From contig CM018033.1 in the NCBI GenBank assembly GCA_008638375.1, forward strand, positions 12,061,880 to 12,125,879: a DNA stretch of 64,000 nucleotides, in the 5' to 3' direction. The notes under the pieces were generated by a model. That model ran no database searches, was not told the DNA's origin, and saw nothing but the letters and a program-made list of their open reading frames with translations. This DNA is from Nyssa sinensis (lineage: Eukaryota > Streptophyta > Magnoliopsida > Cornales > Nyssaceae). This document shows positions 36,761-47,790 of the stretch, one piece after another. The position numbers and the translations under genes are program-made. Positions within the stretch are counted from its first letter, which is position 1, and each line of letters opens with the position of its first letter.

Positions 36761-37429
36761 TTTCTAAATTGTTCCTTTCTTTAAAAAGGAAACCCAAGCC
36801 CAAAACGACATAGCGACATAGCTTTGAATTAACCGTGGGTGCTCCTGGGTGGGTTCCTACCTGAACCCGAAGTTTGACCCAACTGGCCCGACCCGTACAG
36901 TTCTCCCTTCCCTTTCATTTTTTCGACGAAGCCCTTTCATTTTTTCGACGAAGCTCCGATCACCGACGCCGGAATTGAAGTTTTTCAATTTTTTAACTTT
37001 ATTTTTTCACGATTTTGAAGCTTTTTTTGTATTCTAATCTACCTCAAACCCTTTTTAGAACCCTTAAACAACATTTTTAACCCCTAAATCCCATTGAATA
37101 GCTTTATTTTCAAAAATTTAACTTTCCGATCACCTCATTTTTCTCCCTCATTTCTTCACCATTTCACACAGGGTTTCTTCCTAAATGTTCTATTTTTCCT
37201 ATAGATTAAGGTTCTACAATTATTTGTAAGCTTTATACAAGTTCTAAAAAAACCCAGAAAAAAAATTAAGAGAAAATTTTTTAGAATTTACCTCTTTTTC
37301 CTTGCAGCACTCGGCTTGCTTCTCCCCTCCCCTCCTTCTTCTTTCTCCCTTGCTTTCCTTTTCTTATTTCCTCTTCTTTTATGATGCATGCAACGCATGC
37401 TTGCCTTTAATAGGCGGTTACCACCGCCT

Positions 37430-37501
37430 TCTCTCTCTCTCTCTCTCTCTCTCTTCTATTTTCTTTTTCTTGGTTTTATTGCAAGATATTTTAATATAAT
37501 A

Positions 37502-37539
<38 letters not shown>

Positions 37540-37985
37540 CACATGCACACTCTTCCACCACCACACACACTAACCCACCTATTTACACACATACTTGCCG
37601 AGACACACACACACATCACTTGCTGCACACACACACAACCTTCCTCACTTACATATATACACATGCACACACATAGTATTATATGTATATATATACTCTC
37701 ATTTATACATATATTCTTATATATATGTGTATATATATATATATCCTACACATATACACACTATGTATATTACACATTACACACACAATATATATATATA
37801 TATCACACACACACAACTGTATATACATTTATATATATATATATATACTATCACATATATATATATATTATCGTGTATACACATACATATATACTATCAT
37901 AGATAAGTATATGTACATACCATTACATATATATTCGTATATGTATACATACGTGCATGTGTATATATCTATATATACCCCTTAC
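37430..37985. repeat. CT, TA and CA microsatellites in copy F
   Basis: CT run 37431-37453, TA run about 37509-37536, then alternating CA- and TA-rich stretches to 37985. The three overlapping open frames here encode H/T/Y/I repeats only. Confidence 0.85.
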
Positions 37986-38116
37986 TCTATTCGGGTATTA
38001 TTCGAACACTCGACTTTTGAATTCAAAACTAGTCTATTGATTAATCTTGAAAAACAAACCCTAACGTTTCGGTGTTATAGAAATTTGCTCGGGTGATTTT
38101 GGGTCGGGCTGTTACA

Positions 38117-38272
38117 ATCAGCCCCTGGAAGGTTTGTGCTATCCACAGTAATCACATATTTGTACTCCTCTGTAGTAAGGATATGTCCAAATTTCATTTC
38201 CAGTCCACATAGTTAGGTCCAGTCAAGTTGTTTTCTTTCAAGATGATAGCAAGTGGGTTAAATGAAGACATC
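38117..38272 (-). pseudogene. Co1 copia gag, N-terminus
   Basis: The start codon at 38272-38270 begins MSSFNPLAIILKENNLTG and continues PNYVDWK*NLDIS with one stop and a frameshift, then EEYKYVITVDSTNLPGAD. This is the conserved gag opening of Tork-like copia elements. The frame passes through the ATCAG duplication into the piece at 21402 when copy F is removed. Confidence 0.85.
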
Positions 38273-39700
38273 TGAGAATCATATATATAAGCACATATAT
38301 TAGCATGAATGTAAATAAAGAGTAAGATAACTTTTGCTCTCATGAATGCATAATAGTATCCTCAAGCCACTATCAATGAATGCATTGAAACCTAACCTTA
38401 TAAGCAACACGCTCCATGGGGATAACAATGTCATTCATATGATTCAGAGGATCATCATATCCTATATGATTTCACTATCTAGACATCTCATGTCAAATGA
38501 AACATATTTTTCAATATCCTTTAGTCTTCAAAAGACAATGATAGACTCCATGGAGAGAATATCATTCCCTTTTGATCAAGTGTATACCATCATCTCAAAT
38601 AAAAAGACAACCATTGCAAGCAATGTACCCGTGGAGAGATTACCCTCACCTCGTCGCTTTCTATTCTATCCTAAGAGGTCCATACTTTTAACCAACTAGA
38701 TAGTCACCCTTTGTAGGGAGGCCACTCGAAGATGGCTCAAGGCAGCTATTTTTGTCTTACTATGGGTCGATGATGGAAGATCGTGGGAACTTTCTTAAAG
38801 CATCCATCTCCCACTTGTTTTTATAAATTGAGGATCTTTATTATACAACACATGCATAATTATATTAACCTATTCATGGATCAAAATTAATCATGTGACT
38901 TTATGAAAATAAACATGCAAGCATAAAATTAAAATTATTTCTCATGGCCAACTAAAATTCTTGACAACAGGTTCTGTACTTCTATTAGTCTTCTTGATGG
39001 CTCCCATTCTCTAGCTCTTTCTTCAAAAATAAAATAAATACATGAAGAACCTATACCCACATACGTGAGCTTACATTTAATCTAAAATTAAAAATTAATA
39101 GGCTAGGGAAACCAATAGAGCTTGCCCATTCGCGAGAAATTTTTTTAAGTCCATTGCCCTTTACAATTGCCTCAAAACCAATTAAATTAAATACATCATC
39201 TAATGGCCACCCATGAGAGAGGATACATCCATTTACATAAACGAACCATTCAAATATAGGAAATAAAATGTCAAAGCATTTTTACATCTGAGTAATTATA
39301 TACATCATCTATGTATATCTTAGAGTGTACTAAGATTAAATCCAAGTATCCAAGAACCCGTATAGGTCAAGTCTCACTTAACCTATAATTTTAAATCCAA
39401 TATATTTGGGAATCAAATACCCATGAATATCACATACCCATTATAATATAAAAGGATGAATATATTAAATAAAATTGAGTCATTGGGTATCATATACCCA
39501 AATGGTTAAAAATAATAATTTTTAGTAAAATATATAATATCAAATATCATATATTTATATATATATATATATATATATAAAATATTTGTCATGTGCCAAC
39601 CATGGATATCAAATACCCAAATAATTTAATAAATTTGGGTATATAATACCCAATTAAAACACATGATTAGAAAAATTAATATAAAATTTTTTTTTAATGG
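38273..39700 (-). other. Co1 5' untranslated region
   Basis: Leader between the captured fragments and gag. AT-rich, with short repeats of a CAAATAYCCATG-like phrase (39400-39650) and a TA run at 39555-39580. No convincing frame. Confidence 0.55.
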
Positions 39701-39710
39701 TTAGCTGCTC

Positions 39711-40304
39711 ATTCTTGAATGTCATGAATCCAAAACCCCTTGATCTGACGGGACTGGGCCTCGTCGACGGTGATGTTGCATCCGTCAAGGTCCTGTCTGT
39801 TCATCCCTTCGATGGCGTCTCTCATGGACTGCTTATCCTTGACCGATTAAAACGTATTGTTTCAACAAGCAGCCTTTTCCGTTTCTTACTGATAGGATCG
39901 CCGCCGCTGCCTTTGTTCTCCTTGATCGGAAGGACATCGACCTCCTCAGAAGAAAATGAATTCTTGTCGTCAGAAAGATCAACGATTTCAATAGATTCGT
40001 CGGAGCCAACAGGCGAATCAAGAAGAATAACAGAAAAGCAATTATTAGGAATTATGGACTGTTCCACAATAATATTACGATTGTCATAATCGTCATCTTT
40101 CATCAACAAGTACTCGAACTCATTGATCGAAAAAGGAGTCAGATTCGAGAACTCGTTGACTGAACCATCGAATGGTAAATCCAAAAGAAGAGAAGGATCT
40201 TCATCAAAATTGAAGAAATTGAGATCCCAATCGATTTGTTCCATGATTTCATTAGCTGGAAATCCAAAATCAACCGAGCTGTTTGAAAAATTGAAGTCTG
40301 ACAT
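39711..40304 (-). pseudogene. Captured host gene fragments: bZIP60-like N-terminus fused to RRM of a glycine-rich RNA-binding protein
   Basis: Minus strand 40304-39822 is a 160-codon acidic frame with INEFEYLLMKDDD, LLDSPVGSDES and DPISKKRKR. This order resembles the N-terminal activation region and start of the basic region of bZIP60-type factors (family recognition from memory). Just where the basic region should follow, sequence switches at about 39840 to KDKQSMRDAIEGMN and then LDGCNITVDEAQSR (39845-39730). That is the second half of the RRM of plant glycine-rich RNA-binding proteins, in a different frame. It ends in unrelated sequence and a stop near 39711. Both pieces are sense to Co1 and lie between its primer-binding site and gag, so they look transduced by the retrotransposon. 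Confidence 0.65.
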
Positions 40305-40560
40305 ATATAAATTTTTTTGTTTCCAAATTCCAACCTTTTTATTGGGAGTTTCTTGATCACTCTATCACTATGGGTATCTCATATCCATCAAGAATCAAAT
40401 TTAATTATCAATATTCTCAAACAATGATCAAATCTTTGTATCAAATAAATTGTACCACAAAATTCCATTCTAAAATAACCATTTATTTTAATTAGGATCC
40501 ATGAGTAGGTTTAGAACAAGTAAATATAACCTTCAAAATTGATGGATTCATGTAAAGTTT
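40305..40560 (-). other. Co1 leader next to primer-binding site
   Basis: Short AT-rich leader between the LTR and the captured fragments. Nothing else seen. Confidence 0.5.
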
Positions 40561-40571
40561 CTCTGATACCA
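40561..40571 (-). other. Co1 primer-binding site
   Basis: Minus strand TGGTATCAGAG, complementary to the 3' end of initiator tRNA-Met, the normal copia primer. It lies 2 bases from the LTR end AACCCAACA. Confidence 0.85.
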
Positions 40572-40573
40572 AT

Positions 40574-41851
40574 TGTTGGGTTCGTAACCACAGCGAAAGC
40601 AATTTTAAAAATCTATTTGGATCTTTTTCTTTACATGAATCATACAATCTTGAAAACAGAGTTAGGATTACTTTGTTCTTGATAATCTTGATTATTGAAG
40701 AAGACTTCTAGAAAAGATTGATGCAATCTTCCTTCTCTTTCTCCTTTAGGTCTTCTCCTCTTTTCCCTTAGACAAACCGTATCATAGGAGAGTGGGCTAC
40801 CTCTTATTTTTGTCTAGCACAAAAACTTATAATAAACGACTACCTACATATCATATATATATATATATATATATATAGGGCTTAATTAGGGAAAGAGAAA
40901 AGATCTAGTGGGTCCTACTAAGTTAGCTTCCAATTAGTCAATAAAATCTTAATTATCTAGTAATTAATTTTAATTGACTAATTAATTTCAATTAACTCCA
41001 TTGTATAATTGAAATTGCCCTCCAACTTAGTAGGATAGAGTAAACCCATGTACACTATACTTTTGCAGTTGGCCCCTCTACATGGATATTAATAATCAGG
41101 ATTATAATGTCAAATTAATTCTCTAATTATTTTAAGAACCTAATTCAATAATTGTTAATCACTTGCAATTGGTTGTCATTTCAATAAACAATTTACTAAA
41201 AAGACCGAATTCAGATTTCAGTAATTAACCTATTGAATTAGCACAAAGGTGATATCTATCTCCCTAATATATAGAGTGTAGATTCTATTTTGAGAATATG
41301 TATTCCCACAGTCTAAATAATGACTTTCCAAGATATCGAGGTGATGATCTAAAAGACCTCACTCATTGGTAACTCAAAGTCATCACTATTCAAAACTTGA
41401 GTTCACTATCTTCTTAGGATTAAGAGCTTACTGCGAATAGTGAATAAGAAACTTATTAAAGGTAACAGTTCCAAATGATGCATTTCTTATAGTGATCTAA
41501 TTCAGTGTATTCCCAATACACTAATACAATAACCTAGACTCCACTACTCTGATGGTTGAGATAAACCACCTTATCATATAAAGGTTAACTGTATTACATC
41601 TTTGCAGATAAGATGTCCAGTCTTATCAATAGCCACAAACAATTCTAAAATGGCCTAGGGTAACATTTAAGAGTAAAGTGAGTGAAGGAATAAAGTGAGC
41701 CCTTCAAAATAAGGGAATACTCTTAGTTTTGAATTTCACTCCTAGTGCTCATGTTCCTCATGAGTCATGACATTGCCAAGAATAAAAGGGTAACCAAAAG
41801 TAAAAAATCTATTATAAAAGTCAGGGAGTCCAAATTAACGGACTATATACA
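40574..41851 (-). repeat. Co1 5' LTR
   Basis: Plus strand TGTTGGGTTCGTAACC at 40574 adjoins the primer-binding site. The outer end is placed at ACTATATACA (41851), where ordered sequence gives way to a TA tract, and reads TGTATATAGTCCG on the element strand. The outer boundary is tentative because the 3' LTR is not in the window. A TA run is at 40855-40876. Confidence 0.7.
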
Positions 41852-41947
41852 TATATATATATATATATGTGTCTGTGTATATATATATATATATCTTGAG
41901 CAATATATTTGTTAGATATATATATATATTATACATGTGTACTACAG

Positions 41948-41983
<36 letters not shown>

Positions 41984-41996
41984 TTAGCAATATTTT
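41852..41996. repeat. TA tract with a duplicated Co2 LTR tip
   Basis: TA-rich spacer. TGTTAGATATATAT followed by ATTATACATGTGTACTACAG at 41909-41949 repeats the first ~45 bp of the Co2 LTR, preceded by AGCAATAT as in the real one, so it looks like a local tandem duplication of the insertion edge. Confidence 0.65.
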
Positions 41997-42218
41997 TGTT
42001 AGATATATGTATTATACATGTGTACTACGGTTTATAAGTAGGGTTAGGGATTCTAGTATTATTCTAGCATAATTCGTTTCCTTTTTCATTTCCTTCCTCG
42101 TATATAGTTTCTTATCTTGTATATCATCTCAGCTCTTGTATATAAAGGAGTCCCCTTATAATATGTACAGACGCAATATATATATATAATTCATTTGTTT
42201 CTCTCATCTCTGTCAACA
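41997..42218 (+). repeat. Co2 5' LTR (222 bp)
   Basis: TGTTAGATATATG to CTCTGTCAACA. A TATAAAGGAG box occurs at 42140, likely the promoter TATA. It differs from the 260-bp 3' LTR mainly by microsatellite length near the end. Confidence 0.93.
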
Positions 42219-42928
42219 TGGTATCAAATCCACCCTGATCAGTGGCCTCCACCATCTACTGCGGCTCACACATCACCACTCCTCTCATTCGAGATTACTC
42301 ATCCATTGTCTTAAGCTTCTGTTCACACTTCTGACATTCTGACAGCACCAAACCATTCTCCACCAACCCAGCTTCTAGACGCCACCAACCAGAATCCCAA
42401 AAACCCTTGCATGCACCTTCACGCGCCACCCAAACATTCTGCCCAAATTTGTGACGCTCCTTACGCACCACCACTCGCCAATTGTCCCACGTGCGCCCTA
42501 GATATAGTCCCATACGCCAATCACGTTGTTGCCAAAAGTGCATCAGCCCTGAAGCCACGTCATCACATACGTCATCAGACACGTCATCTAAAACTGCCAC
42601 GTCATACATCCACATCAGCATACTAGACCCACTCTTGCCACGTCATCAAGTCCACGTCAGTGACATGTGTTGCCATGTCAATTCCACGTGTTGCCTCATC
42701 AGCTACCAGAAGCCACATAAGCCCTAGCCTTCCTACCGGTTCAACACCAAACTGGTTTAACCCAATACTCTTTCAAGGACCGGTTTAGTCATTGTTTGGG
42801 CATTTTTTGACCTGTTCCTAGCCTTTTTCAACCTTCTGAATCCATTTTAGCACTCGATTTTAATCAGTTTAATCTTTACGGTACACTTTTATCATCTTTT
42901 ACCATCATTTTCTCATAGTTTCTACACT
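42219..42928 (+). other. Co2 leader with primer-binding site and ACGTCA cluster
   Basis: Primer-binding site at 42219-42231. Six ACGTCA hexamers lie at 42557, 42569, 42581, 42599, 42640 and 42654, most as CCACGTCATC. They resemble plant bZIP recognition cores, but could equally be remnants of a short tandem repeat. ORFs across this leader on both strands have no recognisable domain. Confidence 0.6.
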
Positions 42929-43680
42929 ATGGAACATATTGATGCTTCTTATCCAATCAACATCACTCTTAACGGTTCAAATTACATTCCTTGGGCTCAA
43001 GTAATGTCTAGTTTTCTCTGGGGGTGCAAGTTATAGGCGATATCTCACTAGCCATATCATTGAGCCCCTAACAAGGCAAGGAAGAATCTGAGGAGAAATT
43101 TCAAGAAAAGCATGAAGATTAGGGATAGCAAGAATCACCAGATAATCACGTGGTTTCATAATGCCATCGTCGCCTCCATTAGTCTTCAATTTGGATGTTT
43201 TACCATAGCCAAATCAATTTGGGATTTTTTAGCAGCCCGTTACACTACAGCTGACCTCGCTCACCAATATCAGTTTATCACTACACTTCATCGTACGCAC
43301 CAGGAATTCTAACAGTCCACTAATGATTTTCTTTCTCAAATGTACAACTTTAGGATCAATTGACACCTTCTGAACCTGCATGGCATTGTCATTATGATGT
43401 TGAGCAATTTGCTATTTATCGTGATCACCAACGTCTGATCCATTTTTTGATGGCTCTTAATGATTACTTTGAACCTGTTAGGGCATCTCTACTTCACTGG
43501 CATCCTCTTCCCATGCTTGAGCAAGCCATTTCTAAACTTCTTTCTGAAGAAACTCATCTTGGCATTCTTAAGAACTCCTCTACAGACACAGTTCTTGCAA
43601 CCTTTAGGCCTCCCTAACATAAAGGAAGTCAATCTACCCAGAAGATATGTAAGTCCTATCACTCATCAGGACATATCTTA
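42929..43680 (+). pseudogene. Co2 gag
   Basis: Start at 42929 (MEHIDASYPINITLNGSNYI, then PWAQVMSSFLWG), interrupted by a stop at about 43034. It continues at 43112-43312 (SIWDFLAARYTTADLAHQYQ) and 43360-43617 (RLIHFLMALNDYFEPVRASL), the standard copia gag core. Three frames are needed to follow it. Confidence 0.85.
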
Positions 43681-45087
43681 TTGGACTGTACTTCAAGACT
43701 ATGCAAGTTTTGTCACAAGTTAGCACCTAGACATTATCAGGATGATTACTTCAAAAATCCTAATCGACAGGCACGCAACCACTGGCAAAAAATAAAATCT
43801 GGTAACCAATCTAAAGTTGGGTCTGCTGCTGCTACTGCTGACAACTCCCCTACACCTGCCTCTACCTCTTTTTCTGTTACTAACCTTGAAACAATCCTTA
43901 AACAAGTTCTTGGTTCTCCACTCTCCACCACTATGTCCGCCACATCTTGTAAGTCCTCTTGGTACTTTAACTCCACTTGTTGTACTCATATGACTTCAGA
44001 TTCTAGTATCTTATCTCCACAATCTTTCGATTCCCATATTCCGCCCATTCGCACTATAGATGGATCGCATATATTTGTTAGTAACATTAGAGAGGCCTCT
44101 ACCTCCCATGTCTTTCTCCCTCACTCCTATCTCATTCCAAAACTTGCATTAAATCTCATATCTGTGGGTCAATTATATGATCTTGAACTTAATGTTATTT
44201 TTTTCCCTTTTGGTCGTTATGTGCAAGATCCACAGACAGGGAAGACCATTAAGATAGGCCGTAAGGTTGGGCATTTATTTGAGCTCATCTATCTTCACAT
44301 CCCGACTCAACTCACCTCTCCCATTTTATCTGCTACTTCTACCTCCTCTATTTCTCTTACCAAGCTTTGGCACTCCCGTTTATGTCATATCTCTTTTGAG
44401 CGTTTGCAAACTTTAGCATCTAGTGGGTTGTTAGGCTCAGTTAAACTTGATAATATTGACTGTATGTCTTGTCAACTTGCAAAACAACCTATTTTATCTT
44501 TCAATAAAAGTATTTATGCTTCTTTTGCTCCGTTTGATTTAGTTCACTTTGATGTTTGGGGACTTGCTCCTCATCCCACAATGGGAAGGTCCACATATTT
44601 TTTCATTTTCATTGATGATTACTCTAGATTTACTTGGCTATATCTCATGAAAAACGCTTAGAGTTTCCCTAAATCTTTTTTGATTTTGCTCGTATGATCA
44701 AAACTCACTTTTCTCACCCTATCAAAATCTTTCGAGCTGACAATGCAATGGAATATAAAGACACTAGTTTTTTTAACACCTTTCGTCAACATGGTACCCT
44801 TCCCCATCATTCTTGTCCTGGCACATCTCAACAAAATGGTCGTGCTGAATGTAAACATAGACATATTTTGGACACTGTTCGGGCCCTTCTCATTTCTTCT
44901 TCTTGTCCTGAACAATTTTGGGGTAAGGCTGCCCTCACCACCCTTTATACCATAAATTGCCTTCCTTCTCTTGTTACCAACAACCAGTTACCCTATGAAT
45001 CCTTTATGGTATGTCTCCTAATTATAGCTTCCTTTGGGTGTTTGGTTGCACCTACTTTGTCTTATCTAACCCCATAAGAACACCAAA
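43681..45087 (+). pseudogene. Co2 nucleocapsid end, protease and integrase
   Basis: One 326-codon frame (43681-44661) holds CKFCHKLAPRHYQDDY (knuckle), the protease region WYFNSTCCTHMTSD, GAG-pre-integrase LWHSRLCHISFERLQ with CMSCQLAK, and integrase HFDVWG and IDDYSRFTWLY. In the protease the catalytic D-S/T-G is replaced by N-S-T. The integrase continues at 44694-45077 with RADNAMEY and QQNGRAECKHRH, where the third catalytic acid is kept. A stop at 44659 and others break it. Confidence 0.88.
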
Positions 45088-47040
45088 TTGGAACCTCGGG
45101 CTCGTTATGTTGTTTCTTGGGTTATGGAATTGAATACAAAGGCTATCGGTGTTGGGATCCATACTCAAAGATGCTTCGTATTTCTCGTCATGTCACCTTC
45201 TAGGAACATAAAATGTTCTCCTCTATCACTTTATTTCACTTATCTTCTCCACCCACTCCTTTATTCTTTACAGATTCTTCTATTGAGTTATTTCCCAATG
45301 AGCCTCTCAACCCTTCCCCTGTGGTCCCTCTTGAGTCCTCCACTCCATCTGCTGATCCTGCCGTTGCTATTGGTCCATCACCATCGACTGCATCTTCTAA
45401 TGCTACTGCTCCTAATCTACCTCTTCGTCGTTCCTCACAGGTAATAGAAACACCTATTCATATTCGTGAGTATCATTGCTTCTCCACTATTCTCTCTCGT
45501 TATGAGCCTTACTCTTACCGTGAGGTAAGCTCTAACCCTCTTTGGCAATCAGCTATAACTAAAGAATTACAAGCACTTGAAAAAACACGTATTTGGGACT
45601 TAGTTGATCTTTCTCCAAGGAAGAATGCAATGGGTAGCAAATGGGTTTACAAGATCAAAACCTGCTTTGACGGTTCCATTGAACTGTACAAGCTAAGGCT
45701 TGTCTTGTAGCAAAGGCGTTTACACAGGAATATGGAATTGACTATGAGGAGACCTTTGCACTTGTTGCCCGACTCACATCTATTCGTAGCTTGCTTGTAG
45801 TCGTTGTTGTTCTCAAATGGAAGTTGTTTTAGATGGATGTTAAAAATGCATTTCTGAAAGGAGACCTTAAAGAAGAAGTTTTTATGCAACCCCCTCTTGG
45901 TTATGTCCATCCTCCTCACAAGGTTTGTAAACTTCATCGAGCTTTTTATGGCCTTAAGTAGGCTCTTCATGCTTGGTTTGCCAAGTTCAGCTCAATTATT
46001 GGTGAATTTGGATTCACTTCTAGTTCTCATGATTCTGCTCTCTTCATCCATAAGACTGACCATGGTTTTATTCTCTTGCTTCTTCATGTTGACGACATGA
46101 TCATCATTGGAAATGACATACTGGTATTACTGATCTTAAAAGGTTTCTCAGTTAGCATTTTGAGATGAAGGATCTTGGCCTTCTCAATTATTTTCTCGGT
46201 CTTGAGATAGCTTCAAACTCTAATGGTTATTATCTCTCTCAAGCCAAGTATGCATTTGATCTTCTTACTCGCACAGGGCTCAGTGATAGTAAGACTGCTC
46301 CTATACCCCTTGAGCTCAATATTCGACTCACTCCACTGGATGGCACCATACTAACCGATAAAACCTTGTATCGCCAATTGGTTGGGAGTCTTGTCTACCT
46401 TACAATTACTCGGCCTGACATTGCTCATGTTGTTCATCTTGCGAGCCAGTTCCTATATGCTCCTTGTTCTACTCATTATACTGTTGTTCTTCACATTCTT
46501 TACTACATCAAGGGCACTCTTTTCCTTGGTCTTCATTTTTCAGCTCATTCCTCTCTTGACTTGCATACCTATTCTGATGTTGATTGGGCAGGCGACCCTA
46601 CTAATTGTTGTTCCACTACATATTTTTGCTTCTTCCTTGGTGATTCTCTAATTTCTTGGCACAGCAAGAAATAGACTATCACTACCCGTTCTAGCACTAA
46701 AGTAGAATATCGTTCCCTCGCCGATGCCACTCAAGAGCTCCTCTGGCTTCATTGGATTCTTGAAGACATGGTTTTGACCCATGCCTTTGCTACCCCTTCT
46801 TCATTGTGACAATTAGAGCGCTATTCAAATTTTCTACAATGACGTCTTTCATGAACGTACCAAACATATTGAGATCGACTGTCATTTCGTTTGCCAACAC
46901 CTTCGTCATGGTACTGTTCATCTCCTTCCGATTTCCTCAGCTAACCAAGTTGCAGATATATTCACTAAAGCTCACCCTCCTGGACGTCTTCAAGATTTAA
47001 TTTCCAAACTTAAGCTGGTTTCAGTTTTCCGATCTTAAGT
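45088..47040 (+). pseudogene. Co2 reverse transcriptase and RNase H
   Basis: The linker and RT start lie in 45213-45710 (WQSAITKELQALEKTRIWDL, GSKWVYKIK), then a frameshift and stops through [20 protein letters not shown] and HVDDMIIIGND (about 46085-46117, the YVDD box). The C-terminal RT and RNase H frame is 46165-46674 (MKDLGLLNYFLGLEI, SLVYLTITRPDIAH, YSDVDWAGD). A degraded tail (STKVEYRSLADATQELLW) leads to 47040. Confidence 0.88.
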
Positions 47041-47051
47041 TTGAGGGGAGA
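47041..47051 (+). other. Co2 polypurine tract
   Basis: TTGAGGGGAGA directly before the 3' LTR, the plus-strand primer site. Confidence 0.85.
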
Positions 47052-47228
47052 TGTTAGATATATGTATTATACATGTATACTATGGTTTATAAGTAGGGTT
47101 AGGGACTCTAGTATTATTCTAACATATTTTGTTTCCTTTTTCATTTCCTTCCTCATATATAGTTTCTTACCTTATATATTATCTCAGCTCATGTATATAA
47201 AGGAGTCTTCCCTTATAATATGTACAAA

Positions 47229-47281
<53 letters not shown>

Positions 47282-47311
47282 ATCCATTCGTTTCTCTCAT
47301 CTCTGTCAACA
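47052..47311 (+). repeat. Co2 3' LTR (260 bp)
   Basis: TGTTAGATATATG to CTCTGTCAACA with CT and TA microsatellites (47229-47281) expanded relative to the 5' LTR. Confidence 0.92.
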
Positions 47312-47790
47312 ATTTTAATGTCTATATGTGTCCATCGGGTACCTATTTTTTTTTATGAAAATGAGATTCATTATTATGGGTGGGCCTACTAATGAGTCCC
47401 ATGCCATATGACAAGATGAGTTTCAAATGCGCAATACATGAATATTAAAACATTATTCATATATTTTTATTTAGCATAAGAATGGTTGGGCATGGCATGA
47501 CCCGTGAATCACATGTACAGTTAAATCAATCTAAGTGGTCCTATTTTTCTCGTCTTTATTAAAGTTTTGTCCAGAGAATACATATAAAGCAAATTACAGA
47601 CTAATTATTCTTTACTTCACATTCTTTTTCTGGCAGCTTCTACACAAAGAGAGGAAAAACAAGGAAGGAAGAGAAGTAAACAAAAAAAAAAAGTGCCAAC
47701 AAGTTTATAAACCTTTCATCACGTCATTCTTGAAGTTGCAGCCAACAAGTTTAGGCTACAGAGTGGTAACAAATTTCTGAGCCACAAAAA
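47312..47790. other. Upstream region of PP2 gene 1
   Basis: AT-rich intergenic DNA that should hold the promoter and 5' UTR of the gene at 47791. I see no TATA box that is clearly positioned. The open frame at 47535-47780 shows no family likeness. Confidence 0.5.

Larger units (their letters stand above)
21403..38116 (-). mobile_element. Non-coding TG...CA element, copy F (contains gypsy A1)
   Basis: Plus-strand ends TGTCATGACCC (21403) and GGGTCGGGCTGTTACA (38116), flanked by ATCAG at 21398-21402 and 38117-38121. After removing A1 (23783-36664 plus its duplication) it is 3827 bp, almost the same as copy E (3828). F pieces are 21403-23782 and 36665-38116. The left piece has the exon-like segment 23229-23281 and subrepeats near 23483 and 23629. 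The right piece has a tRNA-like module, CT and TA/CA microsatellites (37430-37980), and the 5' end. No coding. Confidence 0.88.
41997..47311 (+). mobile_element. Ty1/copia element Co2, complete but inactivated
   Basis: LTRs 41997-42218 and 47052-47311, primer-binding site TGGTATCAAATCC, polypurine tract TTGAGGGGAGA, and target duplication ATTTT (41992-41996 and 47312-47316). The domain order gag, protease, integrase, RT, RNase H is copia. Many stops and frameshifts make it dead. It is structurally distinct from Co1 (short LTRs, different gag). Confidence 0.93.

Noticed and set aside
37543..38096. Three overlapping open frames of 103-137 codons
   Set aside because: Low-complexity translations of CA/TA repeats inside non-coding copy F.
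42295..42727. Open frames on both strands in the Co2 leader
   Set aside because: No family likeness, and the plus-strand frames arise from the ACGTCA-type repeats; the real gag start is at 42929.
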